This document shows positions 40,523 to 49,624 of a stretch of 64,000 nt of DNA, in pieces; the first letter of the stretch is position 1; every line of letters starts with the position of its first letter. This DNA comes from Albidovulum inexpectatum (GTDB taxonomy: Bacteria; Pseudomonadota; Alphaproteobacteria; Rhodobacterales; Rhodobacteraceae), in assembly GCF_002927635.1 (NCBI RefSeq), contig NZ_PRDS01000006.1, positions 62,001 to 126,000 of the forward strand, read 5' to 3'. A program made the position numbers and the translations under genes. Below the pieces are notes generated by a model, which saw only the letters and a program-made list of their open reading frames with translations, was not told the origin of the DNA and made no database searches.

Positions 40523-41953
40523 ATGTCCGCGCCACGAGAACCCAGTTTCCGTCAGTCCGTCGACCTGATGTTCGACCGGGCCGTCAAGGTCATGGACCTG
40601 TCGCCGGGGCTGGAAGAAAAGATCCGGGTCTGTAACTCGACCTACACGGTTCGCTTTGGCGTGCGTCTGCGCGGGCAGATCTTCACCTTCACGGGCTACC
40701 GCTCGGTCCATTCCGAACACATGGAGCCGGTCAAGGGCGGGATCCGCTATGCGATGTCGGTCAACCAGGACGAGGTCGAGGCGCTGGCGGCGCTGATGAC
40801 CTACAAATGCGCGGTCGTCGAGACGCCCTTTGGCGGATCGAAGGGCGGATTGCGGATCGATCCGCGCGAATGGGACGAACATGAGCTGGAGCTGATCACC
40901 CGCCGCTTCACTTACGAGCTGGTCAAACGCGACCTGATCAATCCCGCCCAGAACGTGCCGGCGCCCGACATGGGCACATCCGAACGCGAGATGGCCTGGA
41001 TGGCCGATCAGTATCGGCGCATGAACACGACCGATATCAACGCTTCGGCCTGTGTGACGGGCAAGCCGCTGAATGCCGGGGGTATCGCGGGCCGGGTCGA
41101 GGCCACGGGCCGCGGCGTGCAATACGCCCTGCGCGAGTTCTTCCGCCACCCGACCGACATGGCCGAAGCCGGTCTGACAGGCACCCTGGACGGCAAGCGC
41201 GTCATTGTGCAGGGCCTTGGCAATGTGGGCTATCACGCCGCCCTGTTCCTGTCCAAGGAGGACGGTGCGATCATCACGGCGATCATCGAACGTGACGGCG
41301 CCCTGATCAACGAGAACGGCCTGAACGTCCAGGCCGTGCGGGACTGGCTGACCGAACATGGCGGCGTCAAGGGCTGCCCGGAAGGCCGCTATGTCGAGGA
41401 CGGCGCCAAGGTTCTGGAAGAACCCTGCGACATCCTGATCCCTGCCGCCATGGAAGGCGTGATCCATCTGGGAAATGCCGACCGCATCAAGGCGCCGCTG
41501 ATCATCGAGGCCGCGAACGGCCCGGTCACGGCGGGCGCGGATGAAATCCTGCGCAAGAAGGGCGTGGTGATCATCCCCGATCTCTATGCCAATGCGGGCG
41601 GTGTGACCGTTTCCTATTTCGAATGGGTCAAGAACCTGTCGCATATCCGCTTTGGCCGGATGCAGCGCCGTTATGAAGAGGGCCGCAACCGCCTGTTGGT
41701 CGAGGAGCTGGAGCGGCTTTCGGCCGATCGCGGCCTTGGCTGGACGCTGTCGCCGAATTTCAAGGACCAGTTCCTGCGCGGCGCGGGCGAGCTCGAGCTC
41801 GTGCGGTCGGGCCTGGATGACACGATGCGTTCGGCCTATCAGGCGATTGCCGAGGTCTGGCGCAGCCGCGACGACGTTCCCGACATGCGCATGGCGGCCT
41901 ATGTCGTGGCCATCGACCGGGTCGCCAAGAGCTATCGCTCCAAGGGCCTGTAA
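40523..41953 (+). CDS. gdhA: Glu/Leu/Phe/Val dehydrogenase (glutamate dehydrogenase)
   Basis: Glutamate dehydrogenase interconverting glutamate and 2-oxoglutarate plus ammonia. The 476-residue protein holds the conserved KGGIRY (Lys71), MTYKCAV (Lys95) and GGSKGGL with the catalytic-region Lys107, then the PAPDMGTSEREM loop and a Rossmann domain with VIVQGLGNVGYHAA, which lacks an obvious NADP-type Arg pair and so may prefer NAD. The C terminus is VAKSYRSKGL. ATG 40523 follows GAGGGAGAAA. The DMT transporter begins 9 bp downstream, so the two share a transcript. Confidence 0.93.
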   Translation: MSAPREPSFRQSVDLMFDRAVKVMDLSPGLEEKIRVCNSTYTVRFGVRLRGQIFTFTGYRSVHSEHMEPVKGGIRYAMSVNQDEVEALAALMTYKCAVVETPFGGSKGGLRIDPREWDEHELELITRRFTYELVKRDLINPAQNVPAPDMGTSEREMAWMADQYRRMNTTDINASACVTGKPLNAGGIAGRVEATGRGVQYALREFFRHPTDMAEAGLTGTLDGKRVIVQGLGNVGYHAALFLSKEDGAIITAIIERDGALINENGLNVQAVRDWLTEHGGVKGCPEGRYVEDGAKVLEEPCDILIPAAMEGVIHLGNADRIKAPLIIEAANGPVTAGADEILRKKGVVIIPDLYANAGGVTVSYFEWVKNLSHIRFGRMQRRYEEGRNRLLVEELERLSADRGLGWTLSPNFKDQFLRGAGELELVRSGLDDTMRSAYQAIAEVWRSRDDVPDMRMAAYVVAIDRVAKSYRSKGL

Positions 41954-41962
41954 GGTCACGGC

Positions 41963-42886
41963 ATGTCCCCCCTGCGCGGCATCGCCTTCAAGGTCGCCTC
42001 GGTCTGTGTGTTCATGGCGATGGCCAGCCTGGTAAAGGCGGTCTCGGGTGCCGTGCCGCCGGGCGAGGTGGTGTTCTTCCGTTCGGCCTTTGCCGTTCCG
42101 GTGATCCTTGTCTGGCTGTTGCTGACCCGTGGCTTGCGCGAAGGTCTGGCGACTCGCAACCTCATGGGGCATTTCTGGCGCGGTCTGGTCGGAACCGCGG
42201 CCATGGGATGCAGCTTTGCCGCGCTGGGCCTGTTGCCGTTGCCGGAAGCGACCGCCATCGGCTATGCGGCTCCGCTTCTGACGGTCGTCTTCGCGGCAAT
42301 GTTCCTTGGCGAAAATGTCCGGCTTTTCAGGATATTCACCGTCGCCCTTGGCATGACGGGCGTGGTCGTGATCCTGTCGCCGCGCATGAGTGCTCTGCAA
42401 GCCGGAACGGTTGCCCCGACCGAGGCCCTTGGGGCGCTGCTGGCACTGATCGGCGCGGTATTCGCGGCCTTGGCGCAGGTCTTCGTGCGCAAGCTGGTGT
42501 CCACGGAAAAGGTCAGCGCGATCGTCTTCTACTTCTCGATCAACTCGGCGCTTCTGTCTTTGCTGACGGTGCCATTCGGCTGGGTCTGGCCCGATCCGAT
42601 GGTCGCGGCAATGCTGGTATGCGCCGGCATTCTTGGCGGGCTGGGGCAGGTGCTTTTGACAAGCTCGTATCGTTTCGCAGATGCCTCGGTCGTGGCGCCT
42701 TTCGAATATGTCTCGATGCTTCTGGCGCTGGTGATCGGCTATGTGGCCTTTGGCGAAACCCCGACGCTGGTCGTTCTGGCGGGTGCGGCGCTGGTCATGC
42801 TGGCGGGTATCCTGATCATCCTGCGCGAGCGCCAACTAGGGCTCGAAAGGGCGCGTCAGCGTCGGGCGATGACTCCGCAGGGCTGA
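41963..42886 (+). CDS. DMT superfamily (EamA) transporter
   Basis: A 307-residue inner-membrane transporter with about ten hydrophobic helices and the internal EamA duplication (first copy about 10-135, second about 155-285). Motifs include PPGEVVFFRSAFAVPVILVW and the second-half AQVFVRKLVSTEKVSAIVFY. Substrate unknown; many relatives export amino acids or metabolites such as S-adenosylmethionine. It follows glutamate dehydrogenase by 9 bp, which hints at amino-acid export but no more. Convergent with dtd (4 bp gap). Confidence 0.9.
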   Translation: MSPLRGIAFKVASVCVFMAMASLVKAVSGAVPPGEVVFFRSAFAVPVILVWLLLTRGLREGLATRNLMGHFWRGLVGTAAMGCSFAALGLLPLPEATAIGYAAPLLTVVFAAMFLGENVRLFRIFTVALGMTGVVVILSPRMSALQAGTVAPTEALGALLALIGAVFAALAQVFVRKLVSTEKVSAIVFYFSINSALLSLLTVPFGWVWPDPMVAAMLVCAGILGGLGQVLLTSSYRFADASVVAPFEYVSMLLALVIGYVAFGETPTLVVLAGAALVMLAGILIILRERQLGLERARQRRAMTPQG

Positions 42887-42890
42887 TCGG

Positions 42891-43328
42891 TCAGACGTCC
42901 ATCCAGATCGTGACGGGACCCTGGTTGGTCAGCCGCACATCCATGTCCGCGCCGAATTCGCCGTTCTCGACATGGATTCCCTGCGCCCGCAGCGCGTCCG
43001 AGAAATGCCGGTAAAGGCGTTCGCCTTCCTCCGGCGGAGCGGCTTCGGAAAAACCCGGGCGGTTGCCGCGCGAGGTGTCGGCGGCCAGCGTGAACTGGCT
43101 GACGACCAGCGCGGCGCCGCCGGTCTCCAGCAGCGAACGGTTCATCTTGCCCGCATCGTCGCGGAAGATCCGAAGCCGCGCGATCCGCGCGGCCAGTTTC
43201 TCGGCATTGGACTCGGTATCGCCGCGCATTGCGCAGACGAGGATCAGCAGGCCCGGTCCGATCCGTCCCGTCACGCGATCGCCGACGGTGACGCTGGCCT
43301 CGGTCACGCGTTGGATCAGCGCGCGCAT
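42891..43328 (-). CDS. dtd: D-aminoacyl-tRNA deacylase
   Basis: D-aminoacyl-tRNA deacylase, which removes D-amino acids (and glycine from tRNA-Ala) to keep translation stereochemically clean. The 145-residue protein begins [17 protein letters not shown], has the catalytic SQFTL motif and ends with the cross-subunit [11 protein letters not shown], whose Gly-Pro gives chirality selection. The start at 43328 shares one base with the stop of the sugar-kinase gene (TGATG). The longer reading frame upstream is shadow. Confidence 0.96.
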   Translation of the reverse strand: MRALIQRVTEASVTVGDRVTGRIGPGLLILVCAMRGDTESNAEKLAARIARLRIFRDDAGKMNRSLLETGGAALVVSQFTLAADTSRGNRPGFSEAAPPEEGERLYRHFSDALRAQGIHVENGEFGADMDVRLTNQGPVTIWMDV

Positions 43329-44254
43329 CAGGCGAGCTCCTCGGCCCAAGGCGGGTTTGCCCCCGCGCGTGAGACGGTAATCGCGGCCGACCGCACGCCC
43401 AGAGACAGGGCCGCGTCCAGAATTTCGTCGGTCAGCTCCGACAGGGCAGCGCGTGACAGGCAATCTGCCCGATGCAGGGCTGCAAGGATGCCCGCGTTGA
43501 ACGTGTCGCCCGCACCGACCGTATCGACGACCTGCACCGTCTGGGCGGGAACGAAGCGCGCCACGCGATGGGTAAAGGCATGCGCCCCACGCGCGCCTTC
43601 GGTGATCAGCACCAGTTTCGGTCCGCGTGCCAGGATGCCGCGCGCGAGTTCCTCGATCGAACCGTCGCCCTCCAGCCAGCGCAGATCTTCGTCGGACAGC
43701 TTCACGATGTCGGCACATGACAGCATCCGGTCAATACGCGCGCGGTAGGCGGATTCGTCGCGGATGAAGCCGGGGCGGATGTTCGGGTCGATCATGGTCA
43801 GCCGACCCGCCGCGGATTCGCGTTCCATCAACGCCTCATAGGCCGCGCCGCAGGGATCAACGGCAAGGCTGATCCCGCCGAAGAACAGCGCGCCGATGTC
43901 ATCCGTCAGGTCCGGCAGATCCTGCGGCGAGATCATGCGACCGGCCGTGTTCTCGTCATAGAAGGCATAGGTTGCCTGCCCGTCGATCAGCCTGACAAAG
44001 GCCAGCGTGGTCGGCCGGTCCGAACGGATGGTCAGCGTCCCGTCCACGCGCGACTGTTTCAACGCCTCCATCAGAAGCTGTCCGAACAGGTCCGTCGAGA
44101 TCCCCGACAGAAAGGCCGCGGGCGCGCCCAGCCGGCCCAGCGCAATCGCGGTATTGAAGACCGCGCCGCCCGGATAGGGGGCAAAGGCATCCTCGCCGCC
44201 TTCGGTCCTGCGTGGCAGCATGTCGATCAGGGCCTCACCGCAGCACAGGATCAT
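43328..44254 (-). CDS. PfkB family carbohydrate kinase (fructokinase-like)
   Basis: A 308-residue ribokinase-fold sugar kinase. The N-terminal substrate motif is [11 protein letters not shown] and [16 protein letters not shown]; the C-terminal ATP/anion-hole motif is [14 protein letters not shown] with the catalytic Asp. These place it with fructokinase-type enzymes but the sugar is not proven. ATG 44254 with AAGGGAG eight bases upstream is preferred over the in-frame GTG at 44263. Coupled to dtd downstream (TGATG). Confidence 0.9.
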   Translation of the reverse strand: MILCCGEALIDMLPRRTEGGEDAFAPYPGGAVFNTAIALGRLGAPAAFLSGISTDLFGQLLMEALKQSRVDGTLTIRSDRPTTLAFVRLIDGQATYAFYDENTAGRMISPQDLPDLTDDIGALFFGGISLAVDPCGAAYEALMERESAAGRLTMIDPNIRPGFIRDESAYRARIDRMLSCADIVKLSDEDLRWLEGDGSIEELARGILARGPKLVLITEGARGAHAFTHRVARFVPAQTVQVVDTVGAGDTFNAGILAALHRADCLSRAALSELTDEILDAALSLGVRSAAITVSRAGANPPWAEELA

Positions 44255-44304
44255 CGTGGCCACTCCCTTCGCGTGCGGCCATTGCCTGGCCGCGGATGTT
44301 AGCG

Positions 44305-45342
44305 TTAACGTCCTCGCGCATACCCGAAGGCCAGCCGGTCTTCAACGGTCATGGCGGTTTCGGCCTGCGTTTCGGGCAACAATTCCCGCGCGATCTGGCG
44401 CACGATGGGTTCGGCCTCGGCCAGTGTCATGCCGGGTCGCAGCCGTGGGTCATAGAGGATTCGCAGCATCAATTCATCCTGCGGTGTGAGCAGCGCGAAT
44501 TCCTCGTTGTCATTGAAGATCGACGGTCTCGCATGGGGTGAATCGTTCACCAGACCCAGGCTTTGGGCCAGCTCTTCATGGATGCATGCCAGGCGCATCC
44601 GATACGCCAGCTCGGCGCGGATGACGGTGACCGCCGAGACATAGACGTGACTGGTGTCGTCGGACAGGGCGATGACCGTGCAATAGGTCTGTCGCGCCAT
44701 GTCGCGAACCGATTGCAGAGCCGCCGGAGAGATCGCGGGTGCGAAGGCGCGAATCCGATCGAGCGCCTCCTTTCGCTCGTCGCTGTTCAGGATCAGGACC
44801 AGGTGGTTCGGGCGCCAGTCGCTGCGGCTGATCCGCAACCCGGTCAGGCGTGCCAGACGCGCGGCATAGGCATCAATTGCCGCCAGATCCGCGCGCCTTT
44901 GTGCCTCATCGACGGAAGGTCCGAATTCCACCGACAGTCGAACGGGCCCCTCCCAGCGTTGCAGGCGCCCCTCGCGCGGCTCGGCGACGAGCTTGCCGTC
45001 ACGTTCGACGAATTCATCGAAAAAGGCGATCCGCAGGAAGTTGCGCGCCAGATCCTCGGCGTCGAAGGGGGCGTCCTCGATCCGGTCGTTGCCGCGCAGC
45101 AATCCGCGCGCAAGATAGTTTTCCTGAATCCTTGCATAATATCGCCGTTCCGCCGCGCTTTCGGCAGAAGGTTCGGGTTGTGCTGGTTGGCTCTGCGCGG
45201 GCGGTTCGGCCGCAAGCCTGTCCCGTGGTGCGATGGGTGCCTCTTCACAGGCGGCAAGCGCAAGGCAGCCGGCCATTGTCCACCAGATCCTGCGCAGGGC
45301 GGGGCGCGGGTTCGCACCGAATCTGCCCAATCCCTGCCGCAT
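44305..45342 (-). CDS. DUF2927 lipoprotein
   Basis: A 345-residue exported protein of DUF2927, a family typical of Rhodobacterales. The N terminus has RR followed by IWWTMAGCLALAAC, with LAAC as the lipobox, then a Pro/Ala/Glu-rich linker and the DUF2927 domain (about 95-330) containing RRYYARIQENYLARGLLR and ACIHEELAQSLGLVNDS. The HEExxQ segment recalls a zinc-peptidase helix, so protease-like activity is conceivable. The start ATG 45342 is preferred because GGAG precedes it by eight bases; ATGs at 45399, 45360 and 45276 are alternatives. Confidence 0.82.
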   Translation of the reverse strand: MRQGLGRFGANPRPALRRIWWTMAGCLALAACEEAPIAPRDRLAAEPPAQSQPAQPEPSAESAAERRYYARIQENYLARGLLRGNDRIEDAPFDAEDLARNFLRIAFFDEFVERDGKLVAEPREGRLQRWEGPVRLSVEFGPSVDEAQRRADLAAIDAYAARLARLTGLRISRSDWRPNHLVLILNSDERKEALDRIRAFAPAISPAALQSVRDMARQTYCTVIALSDDTSHVYVSAVTVIRAELAYRMRLACIHEELAQSLGLVNDSPHARPSIFNDNEEFALLTPQDELMLRILYDPRLRPGMTLAEAEPIVRQIARELLPETQAETAMTVEDRLAFGYARGR

Positions 45343-45426
45343 ATGCGTCACTCCGGCCATTGTTGCATTCCGGCCCACATTGGCATGAGAGCGGGCCAAG
45401 ACAAAGCCCCGGTTTGGATCAATGTT

Positions 45427-46458
45427 TCAGCGCTTTCCGGACCCCTTGCCGCCCCGCCCCGGCCCGCGCATCGCGGGCCGTTCAGCGCCGCGCCCGTCGC
45501 GTCCGGGTTTTCCCGCCTTGCCACCAGCCGCGCCCCTGGATGGCCATGTTCGCGGCTTGGCCGGCGCGCTGTCGGACGCGCCAGCCCCGGGCCTGGCCGG
45601 TTTACCCGCGCCGGGGCCCTTGCTGCGGGGCTTTCCGGCGCGGGCCTTCGGTTTCGCGGCGCCGTCGCCGGACGATGCCGCGCGCGCGTTCACGCTGGCG
45701 CCGGGCAGACCGTCCAGAAGACCGCCCAATTGTTCGCGCATGACGCGCGCCCTGACCTCGACCACATCGCCCGGCTGCATCGTGTTCAGGCGGAAGGGGC
45801 CATAGCTGATCCGGATCAGGCGGTTCACGACAAGGCCGATCTCGGCCATCGCACGACGGATCTCGCGGTTCTTGCCTTCGCGGATACCCACCGTCAGCCA
45901 CGCATTCGCGCCCTGCTGCCGGTCGATCGTGACCTCCATCGGCTGGAAGCTTTCGCCATCGATCGTGATGCCCTTGCGCAGCGGTTCGACCGTCTGTTCC
46001 GTCGGGCGGCCGTTGACACGCACGCGATACTTGCGCAGCCAGCCGGTCGAGGGCAGTTCCAGCCGCCGCTTCAGTTCGCCGTCATTGGTCAGCAGCAACA
46101 GCCCTTCCGAATTCAGGTCCAGACGCCCCACGCTCATCACGCGCGGCATGCCTTCGGGCAGCGTGTCGAACACGGTCTGGCGGCCCTTTTCGTCGCGCGC
46201 CGAGGTCACAAGACCCAGGGGCTTGTAGTACAGCCACAGCCGCGTGGGCTGCGGCGCGTCGATCGGCTTGCCGTCCACGGTGATGCGATCGGACGGGCGC
46301 ACGTCAAGGGCGGGGCTGTCGATCTTGCGGCCGTTGACGGTCACGCGGCCCTCGAGGATCATGCGTTCGGCATCGCGGCGCGAGGCGATGCCCGCACGCG
46401 CAATCACCTTTGCGATACGGTCGCCCTTGGTTTCGCTTGTGGTCTTGTCGCTGCTCAT
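45427..46458 (-). CDS. rluB: 23S rRNA pseudouridine synthase RluB-type, with long basic tail
   Basis: A pseudouridine synthase of the RsuA/RluB group, modifying 23S rRNA near position 2605 in E. coli. The 343-residue protein has an N-terminal S4 domain (RIAKVIARAGIASRRDAERM), then the catalytic domain with Asp114 in GRLDLNSEGLLLLTNDG and the IREGKNREIRRAM motif. About 95 C-terminal residues (250-343) form a low-complexity Gly/Lys/Arg/Ala/Pro tail that should be disordered and bind RNA. Start ATG 46458; an apparent 157-residue extension is noise. Divergent from tadA. Confidence 0.93.
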   Translation of the reverse strand: MSSDKTTSETKGDRIAKVIARAGIASRRDAERMILEGRVTVNGRKIDSPALDVRPSDRITVDGKPIDAPQPTRLWLYYKPLGLVTSARDEKGRQTVFDTLPEGMPRVMSVGRLDLNSEGLLLLTNDGELKRRLELPSTGWLRKYRVRVNGRPTEQTVEPLRKGITIDGESFQPMEVTIDRQQGANAWLTVGIREGKNREIRRAMAEIGLVVNRLIRISYGPFRLNTMQPGDVVEVRARVMREQLGGLLDGLPGASVNARAASSGDGAAKPKARAGKPRSKGPGAGKPARPGAGASDSAPAKPRTWPSRGAAGGKAGKPGRDGRGAERPAMRGPGRGGKGSGKR

Positions 46459-46554
46459 GCCGGTCCTCGTTCCAATCAGGCGCTCACCACTATACCCGAT
46501 CCGGGTCACAGGGAAGCGCTTGCGTGCAAGGCGCCGCTGCGGCATCCACGGGGA

Positions 46555-47016
46555 ATGAGCCGATTTCGCAGCCATATGGAACTTGCCCTGCAAGAGGCAC
46601 GTGCCGCGGCACGTCGCGGCGAGGTACCCGTCGGTGCCGTTGTCGTTGCGCCGGACGGGCGGGTGGTCGCCAAGGCCGGCAATCGCACGCGCGAGCTGAA
46701 CGACCCCACGGCGCATGCCGAGATCCTGGCCTTGCGCACGGCCTGTACGGCCCTTGGGTCCGAGCGCCTGCCCGGCCATGACCTGTATGTGACGCTCGAG
46801 CCATGCCCGATGTGTGCCGCGGCCATCTCGTTTGCGCGGATCCGGCGGCTTTACTATGGCGCAAGCGATCCGAAATCGGGCGGCGTGGCGCATGGAGCGC
46901 GCGTGTTCTCGCACGCCCAGTGCCACCACGCGCCCGAGATCTATGACGGGATCGGCGCCGAGGATGCCGCGCGGCTGTTGCGCGAATTCTTTGCCGCGCG
47001 GCGCCCCGATGAGTGA
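46555..47016 (+). CDS. tadA: tRNA-specific adenosine deaminase TadA
   Basis: TadA deaminates A34 to inosine in tRNA-Arg(ACG), an essential step for reading CGN codons. The 153-residue protein has the zinc/catalytic site His54-Ala-Glu56 (TAHAEI) and PCPMC with Cys84 and Cys87, typical of the cytidine-deaminase fold. ATG 46555 is the correct start, giving MSRFRSHMELAL; a very long open frame reaching back to 44563 is an artefact of GC bias. Convergent with the UPF0173 gene (4 bp gap). Confidence 0.96.
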   Translation: MSRFRSHMELALQEARAAARRGEVPVGAVVVAPDGRVVAKAGNRTRELNDPTAHAEILALRTACTALGSERLPGHDLYVTLEPCPMCAAAISFARIRRLYYGASDPKSGGVAHGARVFSHAQCHHAPEIYDGIGAEDAARLLREFFAARRPDE

Positions 47017-47020
47017 TCGG

Positions 47021-47713
47021 TCAGATCTCGATCGGTTCCAGAACCTCGGGCTCGATCACCTGGCTGCCGGGCAGGTTGGCTTTCAGTTCGACCGCAGACT
47101 GCGCAAGAATCGGGAACGTACGATAGTGGCACGGGATCACGACCCGGAAGTCAAAGAACTTGCGGGCCGCCCAGGCCGCCATCTTCATGTCCATCGTGTA
47201 ATGTCCGCCGGCGCTGAGGATGCCGATATCGGGCGCGAAATATTCGCCCATCCATGCCATGTCGGCCATGATCGTCGTGTCGCCGCTGAAATAGATCGTG
47301 TGGCCTTCGCCCGCGATCATGAAGCCTGCCTCGGACCCGCCGGCCCGTGGCGCGTCTTCGCCAAAATCGACCGAGGAGGAATGACAGGCGTTCACCATCG
47401 TCACCCTCGCGCCGTTCAGATCGATCGTGCCACCCTTGTTGAAGCCGATCACCTCGACGCCCTGCGCGCCCAGGATGACCGAAAGCTCGTGGATGCAGGC
47501 AACCGGGATTCCCAGCTCCCGCGCGATGCCGGCCGCGGACGAAGCATGGTCGCCGTGGCCATGGCTGAGCAGGACATGCGTCGCGCCCGCGATGGCTTCG
47601 TCGCGACGATCTGCCGGGAACATCGGATTGCCTTCCAGCCAGGGATCGACCAGCAGAACGGCCTGTTCGATCTCGATCCGAAAGCCCGAATGGCCAAGCC
47701 AGGTAATCTTCAT
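47021..47713 (-). CDS. Metallo-beta-lactamase-fold hydrolase (UPF0173)
   Basis: A 230-residue metal-dependent hydrolase of the UPF0173 family. The di-metal motif HxHxDH is His51, His53, Asp55 and His56 in LSHGHGDHASS; further ligands are in VNACHSSSVDF and YFSGDTT, and the last His in IPCHYRTFP. Family members have been crystallised but their physiological substrate is not settled. ATG 47713 follows AGGAGAGAC. Divergent from gatC; a 14-bp palindrome lies between. Confidence 0.9.
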   Translation of the reverse strand: MKITWLGHSGFRIEIEQAVLLVDPWLEGNPMFPADRRDEAIAGATHVLLSHGHGDHASSAAGIARELGIPVACIHELSVILGAQGVEVIGFNKGGTIDLNGARVTMVNACHSSSVDFGEDAPRAGGSEAGFMIAGEGHTIYFSGDTTIMADMAWMGEYFAPDIGILSAGGHYTMDMKMAAWAARKFFDFRVVIPCHYRTFPILAQSAVELKANLPGSQVIEPEVLEPIEI

Positions 47714-47749
47714 CTGTCTCTCCTGTAACGGGTTTGTTGCCTGTGGAAT

Positions 47750-47763
47750 GGTGCGATCGCACC
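47750..47763. promoter_or_regulatory. Perfect palindrome in the UPF0173/gatC divergent region
   Basis: GGTGCGATCGCACC is a perfect 14-bp palindrome 37 bp from the UPF0173 start and 68 bp from the gatC start. It could be an operator for a dimeric regulator; no regulator gene is adjacent. Confidence 0.4.
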
Positions 47764-47830
47764 GGCGCCCTTGCGGGATGGGCGCCCTGCGGGTAAACCC
47801 TGCCGCGATCCAAAGGAAGAGTATAGCCCC

Positions 47831-48118
47831 ATGTCGATCGACATCACTACAGCGCGAAAGGTGGCACATCTGGCGCGTATCGCCGTGCGCGACGAGGATC
47901 TGCCCGATCTTGCGCGGGAACTGTCCGCGGTCCTGGCCTTCATGGAACAGCTGAACGAGGTCGATGTCGAAGGCGTCGTGCCGATGACCTCGGTCACGCC
48001 GATGCGGTTGAAGCGCCGCCCCGACGTCGTGACAGACGGCAATATCCAGGACCTGATCCTTGCCAATGCGCCCGATGCGCGCGAAGGCTTCTTCGTCGTC
48101 CCCAAGGTGGTGGAATGA
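47831..48118 (+). CDS. gatC: Asp/Glu-tRNA amidotransferase subunit GatC
   Basis: The 95-residue C subunit of the GatCAB complex that converts Glu-tRNA(Gln) and Asp-tRNA(Asn) to the amide forms. The family pattern [20 protein letters not shown] near the N terminus and [16 protein letters not shown] in the middle are present. ATG 47831 follows AAGGAAGAG. Its stop overlaps gatA (ATGA). gatB, the third subunit, is not in the window and is usually elsewhere in these genomes. Confidence 0.96.
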   Translation: MSIDITTARKVAHLARIAVRDEDLPDLARELSAVLAFMEQLNEVDVEGVVPMTSVTPMRLKRRPDVVTDGNIQDLILANAPDAREGFFVVPKVVE

Positions 48119-49596
48119 GCAATCCCAACGAACTGACGATCGCCGAGGCGCGCGATGCGCTGCGCAAGGGTGATCTGACAGCGGTCGACCTGACCGAAGC
48201 CTGCCTGTCGGCCATCGAGGCGGCAGGCGCCTTGAATGCCTTTGTGCACAAGACGCCCGAGATCGCGATGGAGCAGGCCCGCGCGGCCGATGATCGTATT
48301 CGCGCGGGCGACGCGCCCGCGATGTGCGGCATTCCCATCGGCATCAAGGACCTGTTCTGTACGCGCGGCGTGCCCAGCCAGGCGGCCTCGAAGATCCTGA
48401 ACGGCTTCGTGCCGCCCTATGAATCGACCGTGACCCGTCAGCTGTTCGAATCCGGCGCGGTGATGCTGGGCAAGCTGAACATGGACGAATTCGCCATGGG
48501 CAGCTCGAACGAGACATCGGTCTACGGCCCGGCGGTGAACCCGTGGCGGGTGGATGACCGCCTGCTGACGCCGGGCGGGTCCTCTGGCGGTTCGGCCGCG
48601 GCCGTGGCGGCCGATCTGTGCCTTGGCGCGACGGGCACGGACACCGGCGGTTCGATCCGTCAGCCCGCAGCATTCACCGGCACCGTCGGCATCAAGCCCA
48701 CTTACGGGCGCTGCTCGCGCTGGGGGATCGTGGCCTTTGCCAGCTCGCTGGACCAGGCCGGGCCGATGACGCGCAGCGTGCGCGACGCGGCGATCATGCT
48801 TGGGGCCATGGCCGGGCACGACCCGATGGATTCGACCTCGGCGGACATGCCGGTGCCGGATTTCGAAGCGATGCTGACCGGCGATGTGCGCGGCAAGAAG
48901 ATCGGTATCCCGCGCGAATACCGTATGGACGGCATGCCCGAAGAGATCGAGGCGCTTTGGCAGAAGGGCGCCGACATGCTGCGGGATGCGGGCGCCGAGA
49001 TCGTCGATATCTCGTTGCCGCATACGAAATACGCACTGCCGGCCTATTACGTCATCGCGCCGGCCGAGGCGTCCTCGAATCTGGCGCGCTATGACGGCGT
49101 GCGCTATGGCCACCGCGCCAAGCTGGGGCCGGGCGACGGCATCACCGAGATGTACGAAAAGACCCGCGCCGAAGGGTTCGGTCACGAGGTCCAGCGCCGC
49201 GTCATGATTGGCACCTATGTGCTGTCGGCGGGCTTCTACGACGCCTATTACAACCGGGCGCGGAAGGTGCGTGCCCTGATCAAGCGCGACTTCGATCAGG
49301 TCTTTGCCGACGGGATCGATGCGATCCTGACGCCGGCGACGCCTTCGTCGGCCTTCGGTCTGGGAGAGATGCAGGACGCCGATCCGATCGCGATGTATCT
49401 CAACGACGTGTTCACCGTGACCGTCAACCTTGCGGGCCTGCCCGGCATTTCGGTTCCCGTGGGGCTGGATCGCCAGGGTCTGCCGCTGGGGCTGCAGCTG
49501 ATCGGCCGGCCGTGGGAGGAAGGCGATCTGCTGAATCACGCCTATGCGCTGGAACAGGCCGCGGGGTTCTCGGCCAAGCCACAAAAATGGTGGTAG
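48115..49596 (+). CDS. gatA: Asp/Glu-tRNA amidotransferase subunit GatA
   Basis: The 493-residue amidase subunit, which hydrolyses glutamine and channels ammonia to GatB. The Ser-cisSer-Lys triad is visible: Lys78 in [10 protein letters not shown], cis-Ser156 in TPGGSSGGS and nucleophile Ser180 in [11 protein letters not shown]. Length and C terminus ([16 protein letters not shown]) are normal. The amidotransferase route supports use of the tRNA-Glu genes at 31.2 kb for making Gln-tRNA, as in most alphaproteobacteria. Followed 28 bp later by a lipoprotein gene. Confidence 0.97.
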   Translation: MSNPNELTIAEARDALRKGDLTAVDLTEACLSAIEAAGALNAFVHKTPEIAMEQARAADDRIRAGDAPAMCGIPIGIKDLFCTRGVPSQAASKILNGFVPPYESTVTRQLFESGAVMLGKLNMDEFAMGSSNETSVYGPAVNPWRVDDRLLTPGGSSGGSAAAVAADLCLGATGTDTGGSIRQPAAFTGTVGIKPTYGRCSRWGIVAFASSLDQAGPMTRSVRDAAIMLGAMAGHDPMDSTSADMPVPDFEAMLTGDVRGKKIGIPREYRMDGMPEEIEALWQKGADMLRDAGAEIVDISLPHTKYALPAYYVIAPAEASSNLARYDGVRYGHRAKLGPGDGITEMYEKTRAEGFGHEVQRRVMIGTYVLSAGFYDAYYNRARKVRALIKRDFDQVFADGIDAILTPATPSSAFGLGEMQDADPIAMYLNDVFTVTVNLAGLPGISVPVGLDRQGLPLGLQLIGRPWEEGDLLNHAYALEQAAGFSAKPQKWW

Positions 49597-49624
49597 GGTC
49601 GCACCGACAGGCAAGGAGCACCGC

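Noticed and set aside
40433-42835. An 800-codon frame antisense to gdhA and the DMT transporter
   Set aside because: High-GC shadow with no domain; His/Arg/Gln-rich composition typical of antisense frames.
44563-47016. An 817-codon open frame reaching from inside the DUF2927 gene to the tadA stop
   Set aside because: Only the last 153 codons are the tadA gene; the rest is antisense to rluB and DUF2927 and arises from GC-biased codon use.
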